Shown: positions 23,592-32,159, counted from the first letter of the stretch. The stretch is DNA of 64,000 bases from 2-01-FULL-39-10-A sp964525395 (GCA_964525395.1 CAZGGU010000002.1:37452-101451), one strand, 5' to 3'. The notes: generated by a model not told the origin, from the sequence alone. Program-made: numbers and translations.

Positions 23592-23678
23592 GGAGAGTTC
23601 GCATAGTGGTCTAGTGCGTTCGCTTGGAAAGCGGATGTGGTCGTAAGGCTACCGGGAGTTCGAATCTCCCACTCTCCG
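23592..23678 (+). tRNA. tRNA-Ser(GGA)
   Basis: Class II tRNA. Acceptor GGAGAGT/ACTCTCC, anticodon loop TTGGAAA (anticodon GGA), long variable arm, T loop TTCGAAT, discriminator G, no encoded CCA. Reads UCU/UCC. Confidence 0.94.
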
Positions 23679-23692
23679 CAGTTAAAGTCTTA

Positions 23693-24133
23693 TTATCCTT
23701 GAGGGATCAATTGTTTGGCTTCTTTCCACACTCTTTTATCAGAAGGGTAAGTTAGTCGTTTTTCTACTTCTTCCGCTGGAATCCATTCAACATTTTCCAT
23801 TTCTTCATCGTGAATTGCTGTGTCTCCACCAGTAGCTCTCATCAAGAAATAATAAACGGTTTTTTTAATTTCTTCTTTTTCATTTTCTCCATTCCAAAAA
23901 TATGTATACCAAATAGGTGACAGGGGTCGCTCAATTATAGCCTCTATTCCTGTTTCTTCTTTAACTTCGCGAACAGCTGTTTCTTCTTTTTCTTCGTGGG
24001 CTATATCCTCACGGTCGCCAATAAGTCCTTTCGGGAAAACCCAGCCATGATGATAGGAGTGTTGGCAAACAAGGATCATGAGATTGGGATCAAATTTATA
24101 AACTACGCCACCCGCAGAAGATTCTTCAGTCAT
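23693..24133 (-). CDS. NUDIX hydrolase
   Basis: A 146-residue protein with the Nudix box core AVREVKEETGIEA (REUXEEXGU); the glycine loop before it (GLIGDREDIAHEEKEE) is longer than the standard G-x5-E spacing. The start SAGGVVYKFDPNLMILVCQH and the FPKGLIGDRED stretch resemble MutT/Ap4A-hydrolase-like members acting on nucleoside polyphosphates. Substrate not predictable. TGATATAAT ends six bases before the ATG, so the mRNA is probably leaderless. Confidence 0.88.
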   Translation of the reverse strand: MTEESSAGGVVYKFDPNLMILVCQHSYHHGWVFPKGLIGDREDIAHEEKEETAVREVKEETGIEAIIERPLSPIWYTYFWNGENEKEEIKKTVYYFLMRATGGDTAIHDEEMENVEWIPAEEVEKRLTYPSDKRVWKEAKQLIPQG

Positions 24134-24150
24134 GGAGAGATTATATCAGA

Positions 24151-25191
24151 TTAAAAGGTAATTCTTTCACAAGAGAGATGTGGGATAAGAACAATCATGT
24201 GGAAGAATCTCACAGGAGTGTAGTTTAATTGGCATCTAAAGATTGGTCCATGAACTATTACTTTTGGAGTAGGTGTAGGAATTCCAGGGGTTGGGGAAAG
24301 TGTAACTGTAGGAGTCATGGTTGGTGAAGTAGTAGGCGTGGAAGTTGGACTTACGCTTGGCATGTTGGTAGGGGAAACAGTCGGAGAATTACTTGGCATA
24401 GGGCTCATGGTTGGAGAAGCAGATGGCTCGTTTGATGGGGTTGGAGAAGCAGTAGCTGAAGGATTTACGCTAGGAGTCATGGTTGGTGATGCGCTTGGAG
24501 TAATAGTGGGCATTGGGGTGGCAGTAGCTCCACCGGGAGTTTCAGTTCCTGATGCTTTATTCTGAGACTGTGTAAGAACTCTAACTACGAAATCATTAAT
24601 GTTATTTTCTGTGTCTTCGCCATTTCCATTAGCTTCATCAGGTCCCCCAAAAGCCATAGTTGAAGTAGTAGAGCTTGCATTAGCTTTTCTTTCTACGCTT
24701 TGTCCTGGTTCAGGGTTGGTGAGAGGATTTCCCTCGCCAAGAGTATTAATGACAGTTCCAAAGGTTACTGCATCTACGAGTGCGCCAGTATCGATTGCCC
24801 CATCTCTTAGGCCGATACTGTTATTGTCTGCAATTGTTGCGCTTGTAGCCCTGTCGCAGGAAAGAGTAGCAACGAGATCATTATTGCACCAAAGAAAATA
24901 TCCGTTGGCTGGTATTACATCACCGTCATTAAAAGCAACTATGCTGTCGTCAGCATCTCCAGTAGAAGACCTTTTTACTAGTCGATATTCTTTGAGGTCA
25001 ACGTCTGAAGCGGTAGGATTATAAAGTTCTATGAAGTCATGGGTTGATGCGCCATCTTCTCCTGTTTGAACTTCTGAAATTACTACATGATTAGCAGTAG
25101 CAGCAGAAGCGAAATGGGATTTTTGAAAGAAAAGAAAACCTACGAAGAGAATTATGAAGATTCCTAGAAAAGCTGGCAGTAGTCTTTTCAT
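24151..25191 (-). CDS. Secreted lamin-tail-domain protein with Ser/Thr/Pro stalk
   Basis: A 346-residue exported protein. Signal peptide MKRLLPAFLGIFIILFVGFLFF; then a lamin-tail (LTD) fold: HVVISEVQTGEDGASTHDFIELYNP, YRLVKRSS, GYFLWCNND, SVERK (about residues 35-180). A stalk of about 95 residues made of Ser/Pro/Thr repeats (SPTMTPSVNPS type) follows, ending in a short Cys-containing tail. The ATG at 25191 is preferred over an upstream TTG reading because it starts a normal signal peptide and lies seven bases after TATACA. Probably a surface-displayed protein; the role of bacterial LTDs is not established. Confidence 0.8.
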   Translation of the reverse strand: MKRLLPAFLGIFIILFVGFLFFQKSHFASAATANHVVISEVQTGEDGASTHDFIELYNPTASDVDLKEYRLVKRSSTGDADDSIVAFNDGDVIPANGYFLWCNNDLVATLSCDRATSATIADNNSIGLRDGAIDTGALVDAVTFGTVINTLGEGNPLTNPEPGQSVERKANASSTTSTMAFGGPDEANGNGEDTENNINDFVVRVLTQSQNKASGTETPGGATATPMPTITPSASPTMTPSVNPSATASPTPSNEPSASPTMSPMPSNSPTVSPTNMPSVSPTSTPTTSPTMTPTVTLSPTPGIPTPTPKVIVHGPIFRCQLNYTPVRFFHMIVLIPHLSCERITF

Positions 25192-25254
25192 TACTTTATG
25201 TATAATCCTATTTTTCAGCTCTGTCAACTGAGTCAAAAGAGGTCAAATGCTTGG

Positions 25255-25344
25255 CGGAGGAGATGGGATTTGAACCCATGTGAGCGTTATTCACACTCAG
25301 GAATTTAGCAAACTCCCGCAATGGACCAACTATGCGACTCCTCC
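25255..25344 (-). tRNA. tRNA-Ser(GCU)
   Basis: Class II tRNA. Acceptor GGAGGAG/CTCCTCC, anticodon stem GGAGT/ATTCC with loop TTGCTAA (anticodon GCT), very long variable arm, T loop TTCAAAT, discriminator G. CCA not encoded. Reads AGU/AGC. Confidence 0.92.
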
Positions 25345-25370
25345 TCGTCAAAGCATGACCTTTTGTCTTC

Positions 25371-25388
25371 ATTAAGCTAAAGCTTAAT
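25371..25388. repeat. Perfect palindrome upstream of tRNA-Ser(GCU)
   Basis: ATTAAGCT AA AGCTTAAT. Could be an operator or part of a small structured RNA. It lies in a 179-base gap that otherwise holds the hairpin at 25417 and no recognisable gene. Confidence 0.45.
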
Positions 25389-25416
25389 TTCGACTTGAGG
25401 GGCATCTTTTCCTCTT

Positions 25417-25435
25417 AAAATTCTTTCAGAATTTT
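25417..25435. repeat. Perfect hairpin AAAATTCT/AGAATTTT
   Basis: Eight-base-pair stem with a TTC loop. Low GC and no strong T run, so a weak terminator or a REP-like palindrome. Comparable to the CAAAATAC-TTC hairpin at 32160. Confidence 0.45.
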
Positions 25436-25523
25436 ATAGAACCCGAGACTAGTGGTTATTATATCATTTGAAGGCTAGAAAAACTTGCAATTTCTCCACA
25501 AACAATCAATACTAATATATAGT

Positions 25524-25859
25524 ATGCCGCTTGAAGAAAGTGAAAAATTGGAGTTGGAAAAAAGAATGGTGGATTTGATGCTAGATCAAATGGCGGAAGG
25601 AAAGCTAACAGACAACCAAGCACAATCTATTTCCAGATATTGCGAAGAAAGCTTGAAAAACGTGAAGAATAAACAGCATCTCTCAGAATTCCTCTCAGTT
25701 TTAGTCAGTAAATATCCTTTTTTCCAAAGCATTCAAGCTTCAGAGCAAGGTAAAGTGGACGAAGCGGTAGATAAAGAGGTTCATGAGGGAGCCTTAGTAC
25801 TCGCTCAGCACGGAAAGATCGAGGAGGCGATCAAGCTGACCCAAACAGCTACCAATTAG
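25524..25859 (+). CDS. Small helical protein, unknown
   Basis: A 111-residue soluble, helical, Glu/Lys/Gln-rich protein. An ATG at 25524 preceded by TAATAT is chosen over an upstream TTG that would add an unlikely N-terminus. No family recognised. It is followed one base later by the 598-residue gene, so both are likely co-expressed. Confidence 0.6.
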   Translation: MPLEESEKLELEKRMVDLMLDQMAEGKLTDNQAQSISRYCEESLKNVKNKQHLSEFLSVLVSKYPFFQSIQASEQGKVDEAVDKEVHEGALVLAQHGKIEEAIKLTQTATN

Positions 25860-25860
25860 T

Positions 25861-27657
25861 ATGCCAGACGAGCAGATATTAGCCCAAGCTACACTTGAGA
25901 AAAACCCTATTCCTTCAGGAGGAGTGTTATCTCCTGATCAGCAGCGTGCAAAAGATATTAGAATAAAAATGGGAGAAGGTAAGGGGCTATCTGCTTTTGA
26001 TGCTGCAATAAGCTCCTCACAAAGAGTTGAGGTTGGAGCAAGAACGAAAACGCTAGATGCGAATTTTGGAATTGATCGCGATCCCACAACTGGTGCTAAA
26101 AAGAGAGACGCTGCAGCTGAGCCTGGCTCTCAAGATAGATATGATCGTGCCCAAAAAGCCCTTCAACAAGCTGAAGAAATACTTAGTGTTGGTTTAACCA
26201 CAGACAGAGATGCTTTGCTTGCAAATTTGGAAAGCGCTATGTCTGTTTTGCCAGGATATAGTGATTACTTGTCTACAATTTCTGATCCTAATATTCGAAA
26301 AGCTATGGTCGAAGATCTTCTAAGAAACCCAAAATTAATGGAAAAGATCCGAGCTGGGCATGATCGAGTGACTGCTGAATCAGCGAGATTAAAAGATGAA
26401 GTAACAGAAGCCAAGAAAAAAGCAGACGAGGCAGAAGCAGCTAGGGTTAAGAAGCAGGGAGAAAGAGATGCTGTTAGCGGGAAAGGCGGTACCCTTGATT
26501 CAGCTAGGACAGCAGAGCTGAGTTTTGCTGACACTAGTACGGCAGGAGCAAAGGGAACAGAATTAGAAGTTCTTCAGAAAGATTCTACAGGAGCTCCAAG
26601 AGATCTGGAGGCAGAAGAAAGAGATGCCTTGAATGCTAGAAATCGTGCAAAGACGCTATTCGATGCTAGAAATAAGAGATTTGCAGATGTGCAAGTGGCA
26701 GGAAAAGTTCCAGGCAATAAAGAATATGACGAAGCTGAAGGATTATTGAATGTTGCTCAAAGAGATTTAAGCAATTCTGAAAATAGTTATTCGAGAGCAA
26801 GAAAAGATAAAGCAAGAAGAACAGAGCTTGAGAAAGAGAAGGCAGAGCTTCCTGGAAAAATAAGACAGCTTGAGGCTGATGAAATTAGATTGATCGGTGA
26901 ATATTCTGATGCTGAAAAAGCAGCTTTAATAGCTAGGGCAGACTTAAACTCTAAACAAGTAGATCGAGCTGCAGCTGAAGAGGCATACGCTTCGAATGCT
27001 GAAAGAGTAGTACCCGATGCTCTCAGAGATCACTTAAGAGAGCAGATGCATGCAGCAGATGAGGCGAATAGAGCGCTTCTGGATAAAATGGAAACAGATG
27101 CTAGAACAGCGGGAGAAAAAAATATAGTTAAGCAAATTAAGGAAAGATATTTAACGAAAAAAAGAAATTTACGTGGTAACGAAGAATTAGCTTTTGATAA
27201 AAATAAAGCTAAGGAAGATGTTGCCTTCTTTATGAACGGTGGAACTCCGGACAAAATGGTACAAGCGGCTTTAGAGGCGACTTATGGTGCCGGAAGTCCA
27301 AAGGTTGCTGAGTTTATGGCAAAGCCAGACTTCGTTTCTACGTATGGAAATGAGATAGTAAAGCAGGCTTTTATGAGATATGTGGCTGATGGTGGTAAGA
27401 TATCTGCTGCACAACAAGCATATATCGAGGCTCAGCCATGGGGTCAAGGCTTAATCGAATCTGCTTTATCTGCCCCAAGCGTTAAAGCTAAAGAAAAAGA
27501 ACTTAAAGAAAAAGGATTACTGCCTTCAGGTGGTTTCGTGGAGTTAGTAAAAAATAATAAAGGTAAAATTGGATTAGGTATATTGCTTATGATCGCGATG
27601 GGGCTATTGGCTCCTACTGCCATTCCTATGATCGCTGGTGCGGTGGGTGCGGTATAA
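25861..27657 (+). CDS. Large coiled-coil protein with C-terminal membrane anchor
   Basis: A 598-residue protein. The body is Ala/Glu/Lys/Arg-rich with extended coiled coils (about residues 170-215 and 310-400), followed by a globular segment and a C-terminal membrane helix (KIGLGILLMIAMGLLAPTAIPMIAGAVGAV). It resembles the 1037-residue protein in layout: long cytoplasmic helical body with one helix at the very end. No known domain was recognised. A structural or scaffolding role at the membrane is inferred from layout only. Confidence 0.7.
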   Translation: MPDEQILAQATLEKNPIPSGGVLSPDQQRAKDIRIKMGEGKGLSAFDAAISSSQRVEVGARTKTLDANFGIDRDPTTGAKKRDAAAEPGSQDRYDRAQKALQQAEEILSVGLTTDRDALLANLESAMSVLPGYSDYLSTISDPNIRKAMVEDLLRNPKLMEKIRAGHDRVTAESARLKDEVTEAKKKADEAEAARVKKQGERDAVSGKGGTLDSARTAELSFADTSTAGAKGTELEVLQKDSTGAPRDLEAEERDALNARNRAKTLFDARNKRFADVQVAGKVPGNKEYDEAEGLLNVAQRDLSNSENSYSRARKDKARRTELEKEKAELPGKIRQLEADEIRLIGEYSDAEKAALIARADLNSKQVDRAAAEEAYASNAERVVPDALRDHLREQMHAADEANRALLDKMETDARTAGEKNIVKQIKERYLTKKRNLRGNEELAFDKNKAKEDVAFFMNGGTPDKMVQAALEATYGAGSPKVAEFMAKPDFVSTYGNEIVKQAFMRYVADGGKISAAQQAYIEAQPWGQGLIESALSAPSVKAKEKELKEKGLLPSGGFVELVKNNKGKIGLGILLMIAMGLLAPTAIPMIAGAVGAV

Positions 27658-27665
27658 ATAAAAAA

Positions 27666-28223
27666 TTAAGCTTCGTAAGAGTAAATTTTTCCTGGAGTAT
27701 GTTCGAATGAGCACATTTGCTCATCGCTCATTTTCTCGAAGTATTTTCTAATTGGACGTAGGGAATTTCCGCACGCGCAGATAAAAATTACATCATTTTG
27801 CCAAATGTTTAAGATTATTTCGTCGATAAATCCCTTAACGCGCTCATCTACCTGCTTAAGACTTTCCCCATTGGGTGGGGCAGCGTCATATGAGCGGTGC
27901 CACTTTTCAAAGTCTTTGGGATAAAGATGCTGGATGTTTGCCTTACTTTTTCCTGTAAGATCACCATAATCTCGCTCTAGCAGTCTAGGATCAGCCACCA
28001 TTTCAAATTCCTTATGACCTTTAAGTGCTATTTCTAGAGTGGATTTGGTTCTAGTATTTGGAGCGCAGTAGGCCTTAGTGACCTTTTGATCTTTAAGAAA
28101 AACTCTTATTTCTTCAGCTTCTTTTTCACCCTCTTCGGTGAGCTTGGGATCTCGTCTGCCTGAAAAAACACCTGCTTTATTATCTTCAGTCTGTGCATGA
28201 CGGAATAAAAATATTTTTGCCAT
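27666..28223 (-). CDS. Histidine phosphatase family protein with altered catalytic residue
   Basis: A 185-residue member of the phosphoglycerate-mutase/histidine-phosphatase superfamily. FRHAQTEDN carries the phospho-accepting His9. GRRDPKLTEEGEKEAE, APNTRTKSTLEIAL and LLERDYGDLTG follow in family order. The second catalytic histidine (AHGNSLR in GpmA) is replaced by cysteine here (ACGNSLR), so activity may be reduced or altered. Extended -10 TGCTATAAT lies six bases before the ATG. Divergent from the comF-like gene. Confidence 0.85.
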   Translation of the reverse strand: MAKIFLFRHAQTEDNKAGVFSGRRDPKLTEEGEKEAEEIRVFLKDQKVTKAYCAPNTRTKSTLEIALKGHKEFEMVADPRLLERDYGDLTGKSKANIQHLYPKDFEKWHRSYDAAPPNGESLKQVDERVKGFIDEIILNIWQNDVIFICACGNSLRPIRKYFEKMSDEQMCSFEHTPGKIYSYEA

Positions 28224-28229
28224 AATACT

Positions 28230-28237
28230 ATTATAGC
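28230..28237 (-). promoter_or_regulatory. Extended -10 box of the histidine phosphatase gene
   Basis: Minus strand TGCTATAAT with TATAAT at 28230-28235, then six bases to the ATG at 28223. Confidence 0.65.
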
Positions 28238-28247
28238 AGGAGAAAAA

Positions 28248-28946
28248 GTGCCAAGTATTTTAGATATTTTATTTCCGAAATACTGCGTGAATTGCCGGAA
28301 GTCTGGAGATTTTTTGTGCCCTAATTGTTTTTCTAAACTTAGTTATGATGTAAATAATATCTGCTTAGCTTGTACCAAGCCTAGCTATAATTCACTTACT
28401 CATCCGAATTGTCGAAATAAAAATAGGATTGAAGGAGCATTTGCCTGTTTGGTTTTCGATTCTATTACCAAGAAACTAGTTCACCAATTTAAATATGAGC
28501 CGTATTTATCTAGCCTTGCTCCTTTTATAACGGACTTAATGTTTGAGTCTCTCATCCAGAATGAAGAGTTTGTCAAACTGCAAAAACAGGAAATAATTTT
28601 GGTTCCAATACCACTTAGTAAAAAGAAATATAGAAGTAGGGGATATAACCAGTCGGAGCTTGTTTCCAAAGAGCTATCTAAAAAGCTTCATTGGAAAACT
28701 CTGAATGCCTTAATTCGCGTGAAAGATACGAAGACTCAGGTAGGGTTAACCAAAGAAGAGAGAAGGGATAATATTCACGACGCTTTTAAAATTAATCCAA
28801 AATTTGTAAAAGAAATTGCCAATAAGAATATTTTATTAATAGATGATGTGGTGACGACAGGCGCGACATTTAATGAGGCAACTCGAATACTGAAGCTAGA
28901 AAAAGTGGGTAATGTTTGGGGAATTGCTTTTGCGAAGGAGGATTAA
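28248..28946 (+). CDS. comF: ComF family phosphoribosyltransferase-like protein
   Basis: A 232-residue ComF-like protein starting at GTG with an AGGAG site eight bases upstream. The N-terminal zinc finger has paired cysteines (YCVNCRKSGDFLCPNCF, then CLAC), followed by a type I phosphoribosyltransferase fold with the PRPP loop ILLIDDVVTTGATFNEA near residue 200. ComF supports DNA uptake in competent bacteria; in CPR it could act with the pilus/T4SS machinery in obtaining DNA, but that is inference. Confidence 0.9.
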   Translation: MPSILDILFPKYCVNCRKSGDFLCPNCFSKLSYDVNNICLACTKPSYNSLTHPNCRNKNRIEGAFACLVFDSITKKLVHQFKYEPYLSSLAPFITDLMFESLIQNEEFVKLQKQEIILVPIPLSKKKYRSRGYNQSELVSKELSKKLHWKTLNALIRVKDTKTQVGLTKEERRDNIHDAFKINPKFVKEIANKNILLIDDVVTTGATFNEATRILKLEKVGNVWGIAFAKED

Positions 28947-28952
28947 AACCTA

Positions 28953-28976
28953 AAAATCCGCAGTTACGCGGATTTT
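28953..28976. terminator. Bidirectional intrinsic terminator (comF / ssrA)
   Basis: Nine-base-pair stem AAAATCCGC/GCGGATTTT with loop AGTTAC, giving T-rich tails on both strands. It sits between the convergent comF and tmRNA genes. Confidence 0.8.
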
Positions 28977-28981
28977 ATTTG

Positions 28982-29388
28982 TGGAGATGTCGAGGAGTGA
29001 CCTCGAGTGCAAGAAGTTTATTTTTAAACGTCTACAAGCTTAGCTAAATGTTTTTTTGATCACTCTATTCTTTGAAATTTAGCATCCATAAATAGAGTCA
29101 AGGTTATAAATACAATAAGGACCTAACCGGCTTCCTTACAGTTTTTCTCAGCTGTTTTTATGCTCAAATTGCCTCACTGAGAAAAGGACAAAGCGAACAT
29201 CCTAAATCTTAAACAACAGCAAAAGCTGGTGCTCCGAATTGAGGAACAGAAAGGTTAGGGATTAACCCCTTTACCTTAGCTGTTAAAATGCCTTTATTAG
29301 CATTTATTTTTTGATTATGTTTAACGACTACTATCAAAGTCGGCTTGCAATTTATTAATGTACTAACTTGTCGATGCAATGCATCCCC
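28982..29388 (-). ncRNA. ssrA: tmRNA (ssrA) with a 30-residue tag
   Basis: On the minus strand, 5' GGGGATG pairs with 3' CATCTCC, including the G3-U70 pair that defines alanine charging, followed by discriminator A. A reading frame at 29301-29209 begins GCT AAT AAA (ANKGIL) and ends GAPAFAVV then TAA; 30 codons precede the stop. Stem-rich stretches after the stop fit the pseudoknot region. The gene lies directly downstream of smpB, has its own promoter and ends at a terminator. The T loop (GTCACTC) is non-canonical. tmRNA rescues stalled ribosomes. Confidence 0.93.
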
Positions 29389-29397
29389 AAGGCCTAT

Positions 29398-29426
29398 ATA
29401 TTAACACTCTTGAGGCTAAAAGTCAA
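29398..29426 (-). promoter_or_regulatory. ssrA promoter
   Basis: Minus strand TTGACT (29421-29426), 17 bases, TAATAT (29398-29403), ending 9 bases before the tmRNA 5' end. Confidence 0.75.
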
Positions 29427-29428
29427 GT

Positions 29429-29863
29429 TTATAAGGCTAATTCACGGTCTAAATCACGCTGTAGGTCTTTGCGTTTTTTAGCATCTTTTTTATCAAATTG
29501 CTTTTTTCCGCGACCAATTCCTACCTCAAGTTTTATTAGCCCATGTTTGAGATAAAAGGCGATGGGTACTAAGGCTGATCCAGCTCCATCAGTTTTACCT
29601 TTGAGGCTAATTATTTCCCTTTTATGAAGAAGAAGTTTTCGAGATCTAGTTTCATCATAATTTTCTGGCCTAGCGTATTCATAAGGAAAAATCTTGGCAT
29701 TAATTAGATATGCTTCTGAGCCTATTATTCTTACGTGGCTGCCTGATAAATCGGCATGCCCTAGTTTTACTGCCTTAACTTCAGCTCCGATAAGATTTAT
29801 CCCAGCTTCTATTTTTTCACCTATTTGATAGTCATAAAATGCACGTTTATTAGTTATTTTCAT
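29429..29863 (-). CDS. smpB: SsrA-binding protein SmpB
   Basis: A 144-residue SmpB: NKRAFYDYQIGEKIEAGINLIGAEVKAVK at the start, GSHVRIIGSEAYLINAKIFPY, RSRKLLLHKREI, and the basic C-terminal tail GRGKKQFDKKDAKKRKDLQRD that folds in the decoding centre. It delivers tmRNA to stalled ribosomes. It sits immediately upstream of ssrA on the same strand. A REP-like element lies directly before its ATG, within the presumed leader. Confidence 0.97.
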   Translation of the reverse strand: MKITNKRAFYDYQIGEKIEAGINLIGAEVKAVKLGHADLSGSHVRIIGSEAYLINAKIFPYEYARPENYDETRSRKLLLHKREIISLKGKTDGAGSALVPIAFYLKHGLIKLEVGIGRGKKQFDKKDAKKRKDLQRDLDRELAL

Positions 29864-29886
29864 CCTTCGACAGGCTCAGGACAAGT
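29864..29886 (+). repeat. REP-like element before smpB
   Basis: CCTTCGACAGGCTCAGGACA and following bases; same family as the repeats at 21615, 47852, 48407 and 52552. It abuts the smpB start codon, so it would lie in the mRNA leader. Confidence 0.65.
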
Positions 29887-29994
29887 AGGTGGAGTCTGCA
29901 TTGCTATGATACTAGAGAAGAAGGGAATTGTAAATTTATTCACGCACCTCTGACAAGTGATGGCTTTTTGATTGGAATAAAAAAGGTGTAGAAT

Positions 29995-32085
29995 TTACTT
30001 TAGCACGATTTTGTAGATTTTGTCTCCAGAAAGAATAAAAAGATTCTTTGCAGATTCATTTACGTCCAGTCCCTTGGCATTTTTAATTATATCTGCACTA
30101 TATTCGCTTAGGAATTTACCATCTTTGTCCATGATTACTACACGCGAGTTGCCGTTGTCTAAGATATAAAGGTTATCTGTGTTTTCATTGGTGTAGATCT
30201 TAGTCGGATTTGAAAGTGCACGAGAAAGGCCAGAGACTTCAAATGCGTCTTCTTTTCCTCTAGTATATTTTTTAATCGAACCATCTTTATTAAGCACATA
30301 TACTGAGCCGTCTATTGCCATGTCTACGCTGTTTGAAAAGTCTGGAGCAGTACTGAAATAATCAGATTTGGTAAAATCTGAACCTGAAGGAGCGAACTTT
30401 AAGACATTGTCGGATTTGTCGAGTACATAAACATTTGAGCCGAAGGTCCCGATGCCTCCTGCGTTTTTCCAATCTTTATCAATGATCGATTCAGACTTAT
30501 CGTTGCCTTTATCGATTTTAGTAACACCTTTGCTGTCGATGTAGTAAATAAAGTCATCGTTTTGAGAAAAAGCCGTACCAGAGTTGTCGATCTCCGCAGC
30601 TAAGAGCTTGGAATCGGATTTACTGGCCTCTGTTGCTTGATTTCCACCACCTGTTGATCCGCCTGAAGATTCACCCAGTTCTGCATTTACTTTAGAAAGT
30701 AGATCCTCAATCTGATTATCCTCATCCGAGCCTTCTTTAAAAGTATCTTTATTTGTATTCAGCAGATTTTGTGCATCTTGGAAACTCTCCTGTGCAAGGG
30801 GAGCATTAAGGTCTTTTAAACTAATTCCTTCGTTGTATTTATCATTTGCCTCAGAATAAACTGCGTCAAATTTGGCTTGATCGTCCTTGCTGCCTTTGGT
30901 TATTACAGCGAAAACAATAGCAATAATAATGATTAAAACTAGTAGGCCGGCTACAATTGCAATAATTTTTCTTGATTTACTTAAACCTCTAGCGCCTTTT
31001 AGACTTGAAAGTTTGAATCCCATACCTAGTTTTCTTCTAGATCTTGGAATATCAGTCAGGAATGGAGATTCTTGAATTTCTTCTTTTGTATCTTCCTTGG
31101 CTGTGAATTCTGGATTGGAAAAATGTGGGGGTGGCTGGTTTTCAAATGGACGAATATTCTCAGGATTTGTGTTGCTCATGCTTTGATTAATCTGAGAAAA
31201 AGCAGGCTCTTTAGGCACACTAAGATTTCGGAATTCATCCCCCATATTGGTTGGAGTCGGCTCTGGTGTTTTTTCTTCATTGAGGGGTTCCGCTGTTATT
31301 GTTTCAACTGTTTCAACTGAGTGGGGTTGTAGAGGATCTATTTCCTCCACAGTTTCATTTGTTTCGATTAGTGTGGGCGTATCTAGGGGGGGTGTACTTT
31401 GTTCCTCAATTGCTTCTCCTAAGCTTTCATCTTCTGGTTTTTCTTCTTCAGTTGTAGCTACCACTGCTGCTACAGGAACATCTTCAAATGCCCCAATTTT
31501 ATAAACAAGTATTACTGCAGCTGCTCCGCCTTCGATTCTTTCGTGGATGTGTGGCGCCAATTCTTCTGAGATTTCATCTGGAGTTGATTTGTCCATAGAG
31601 GATGCTAAGGTAGAGGTGGAGATAATTTTCTGGAATTGAGAAGTCTGGAGAACTATGGAATCTCCGTCTTGAACGTAACCTGATGCTGATTTTACATTTC
31701 CAGAAGTATCACCTTCTAAAACAGTGCCAATTTTTTCTCCTCTTTTAAGCACCGCTTTTCCACCACCGATTGCATAAAGATATAAAACGTTGTCACTTAA
31801 GTAACAGACGATAAATGAAGGCTTTACGTTTTCGCCAACTCTAGCAATGGTGGTTTCCACTGCTCCTTTAATAGATTCCAGGTCTTTGGCCTCGATTGTG
31901 AAAAACTCGCTTTCTAGGGTTGAGATAATATCTTTGCCAATTTTTGCTAAATCATCTGTGGGTTCTGCAGCGGTGGACTCAAGAGAAAGCGCAGCAAAGA
32001 GTTTACCAGCGCTGTAAGCTTGTGACCAAGCGTTTGGAGTAGGGTTCGCGACTACTTTAGAAAATGCTAAATTATTATCTGCCAT
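29995..32085 (-). CDS. Membrane protein with PP2C-like N-terminal and beta-propeller C-terminal domains
   Basis: A 696-residue protein. Residues 1-205 resemble a PP2C-type phosphatase fold (SFIVCYLSDNVLYLYAIGGGKAVLKRGEKIG; then a GDSIVLQTSQF strand), but the metal-binding aspartates are not evident, so it is probably a pseudophosphatase. An acidic Pro/Thr linker leads to a membrane helix near 375-397 (IIAIVAGLLVLIIIIAIVFAV). Outside is a short helical region and then NHL/Kelch-like repeats (YVLDKSDNVLKF, YVLNKDGSIKKY, YILDNGNSRVVIMD). It looks like an intracellular-to-surface signalling protein. Confidence 0.7.
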   Translation of the reverse strand: MADNNLAFSKVVANPTPNAWSQAYSAGKLFAALSLESTAAEPTDDLAKIGKDIISTLESEFFTIEAKDLESIKGAVETTIARVGENVKPSFIVCYLSDNVLYLYAIGGGKAVLKRGEKIGTVLEGDTSGNVKSASGYVQDGDSIVLQTSQFQKIISTSTLASSMDKSTPDEISEELAPHIHERIEGGAAAVILVYKIGAFEDVPVAAVVATTEEEKPEDESLGEAIEEQSTPPLDTPTLIETNETVEEIDPLQPHSVETVETITAEPLNEEKTPEPTPTNMGDEFRNLSVPKEPAFSQINQSMSNTNPENIRPFENQPPPHFSNPEFTAKEDTKEEIQESPFLTDIPRSRRKLGMGFKLSSLKGARGLSKSRKIIAIVAGLLVLIIIIAIVFAVITKGSKDDQAKFDAVYSEANDKYNEGISLKDLNAPLAQESFQDAQNLLNTNKDTFKEGSDEDNQIEDLLSKVNAELGESSGGSTGGGNQATEASKSDSKLLAAEIDNSGTAFSQNDDFIYYIDSKGVTKIDKGNDKSESIIDKDWKNAGGIGTFGSNVYVLDKSDNVLKFAPSGSDFTKSDYFSTAPDFSNSVDMAIDGSVYVLNKDGSIKKYTRGKEDAFEVSGLSRALSNPTKIYTNENTDNLYILDNGNSRVVIMDKDGKFLSEYSADIIKNAKGLDVNESAKNLFILSGDKIYKIVLK

Positions 32086-32159
32086 CTCGTCGGGTCAAGG
32101 CCTTTATTCTTCATCCTCGCTTTCGCTTGGACTTTCTTTATCGGCCTGCCCCTCCTCTT

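Noticed and set aside
24317..24565. Plus-strand Gly/Val-rich frame
   Set aside because: It is the mirror of the Ser/Thr/Pro repeat stalk of the lamin-tail protein.
24151..24720. Repeats in the lamin-tail gene as a CRISPR or tandem-repeat array
   Set aside because: They are codon-level repeats of a Ser/Thr/Pro stalk with variable spacing. No CRISPR array was seen anywhere in the window.
25234..25365. Imperfect inverted repeat flanking tRNA-Ser(GCU) as element ends
   Set aside because: The arms need several gaps to align and no target duplication is visible.
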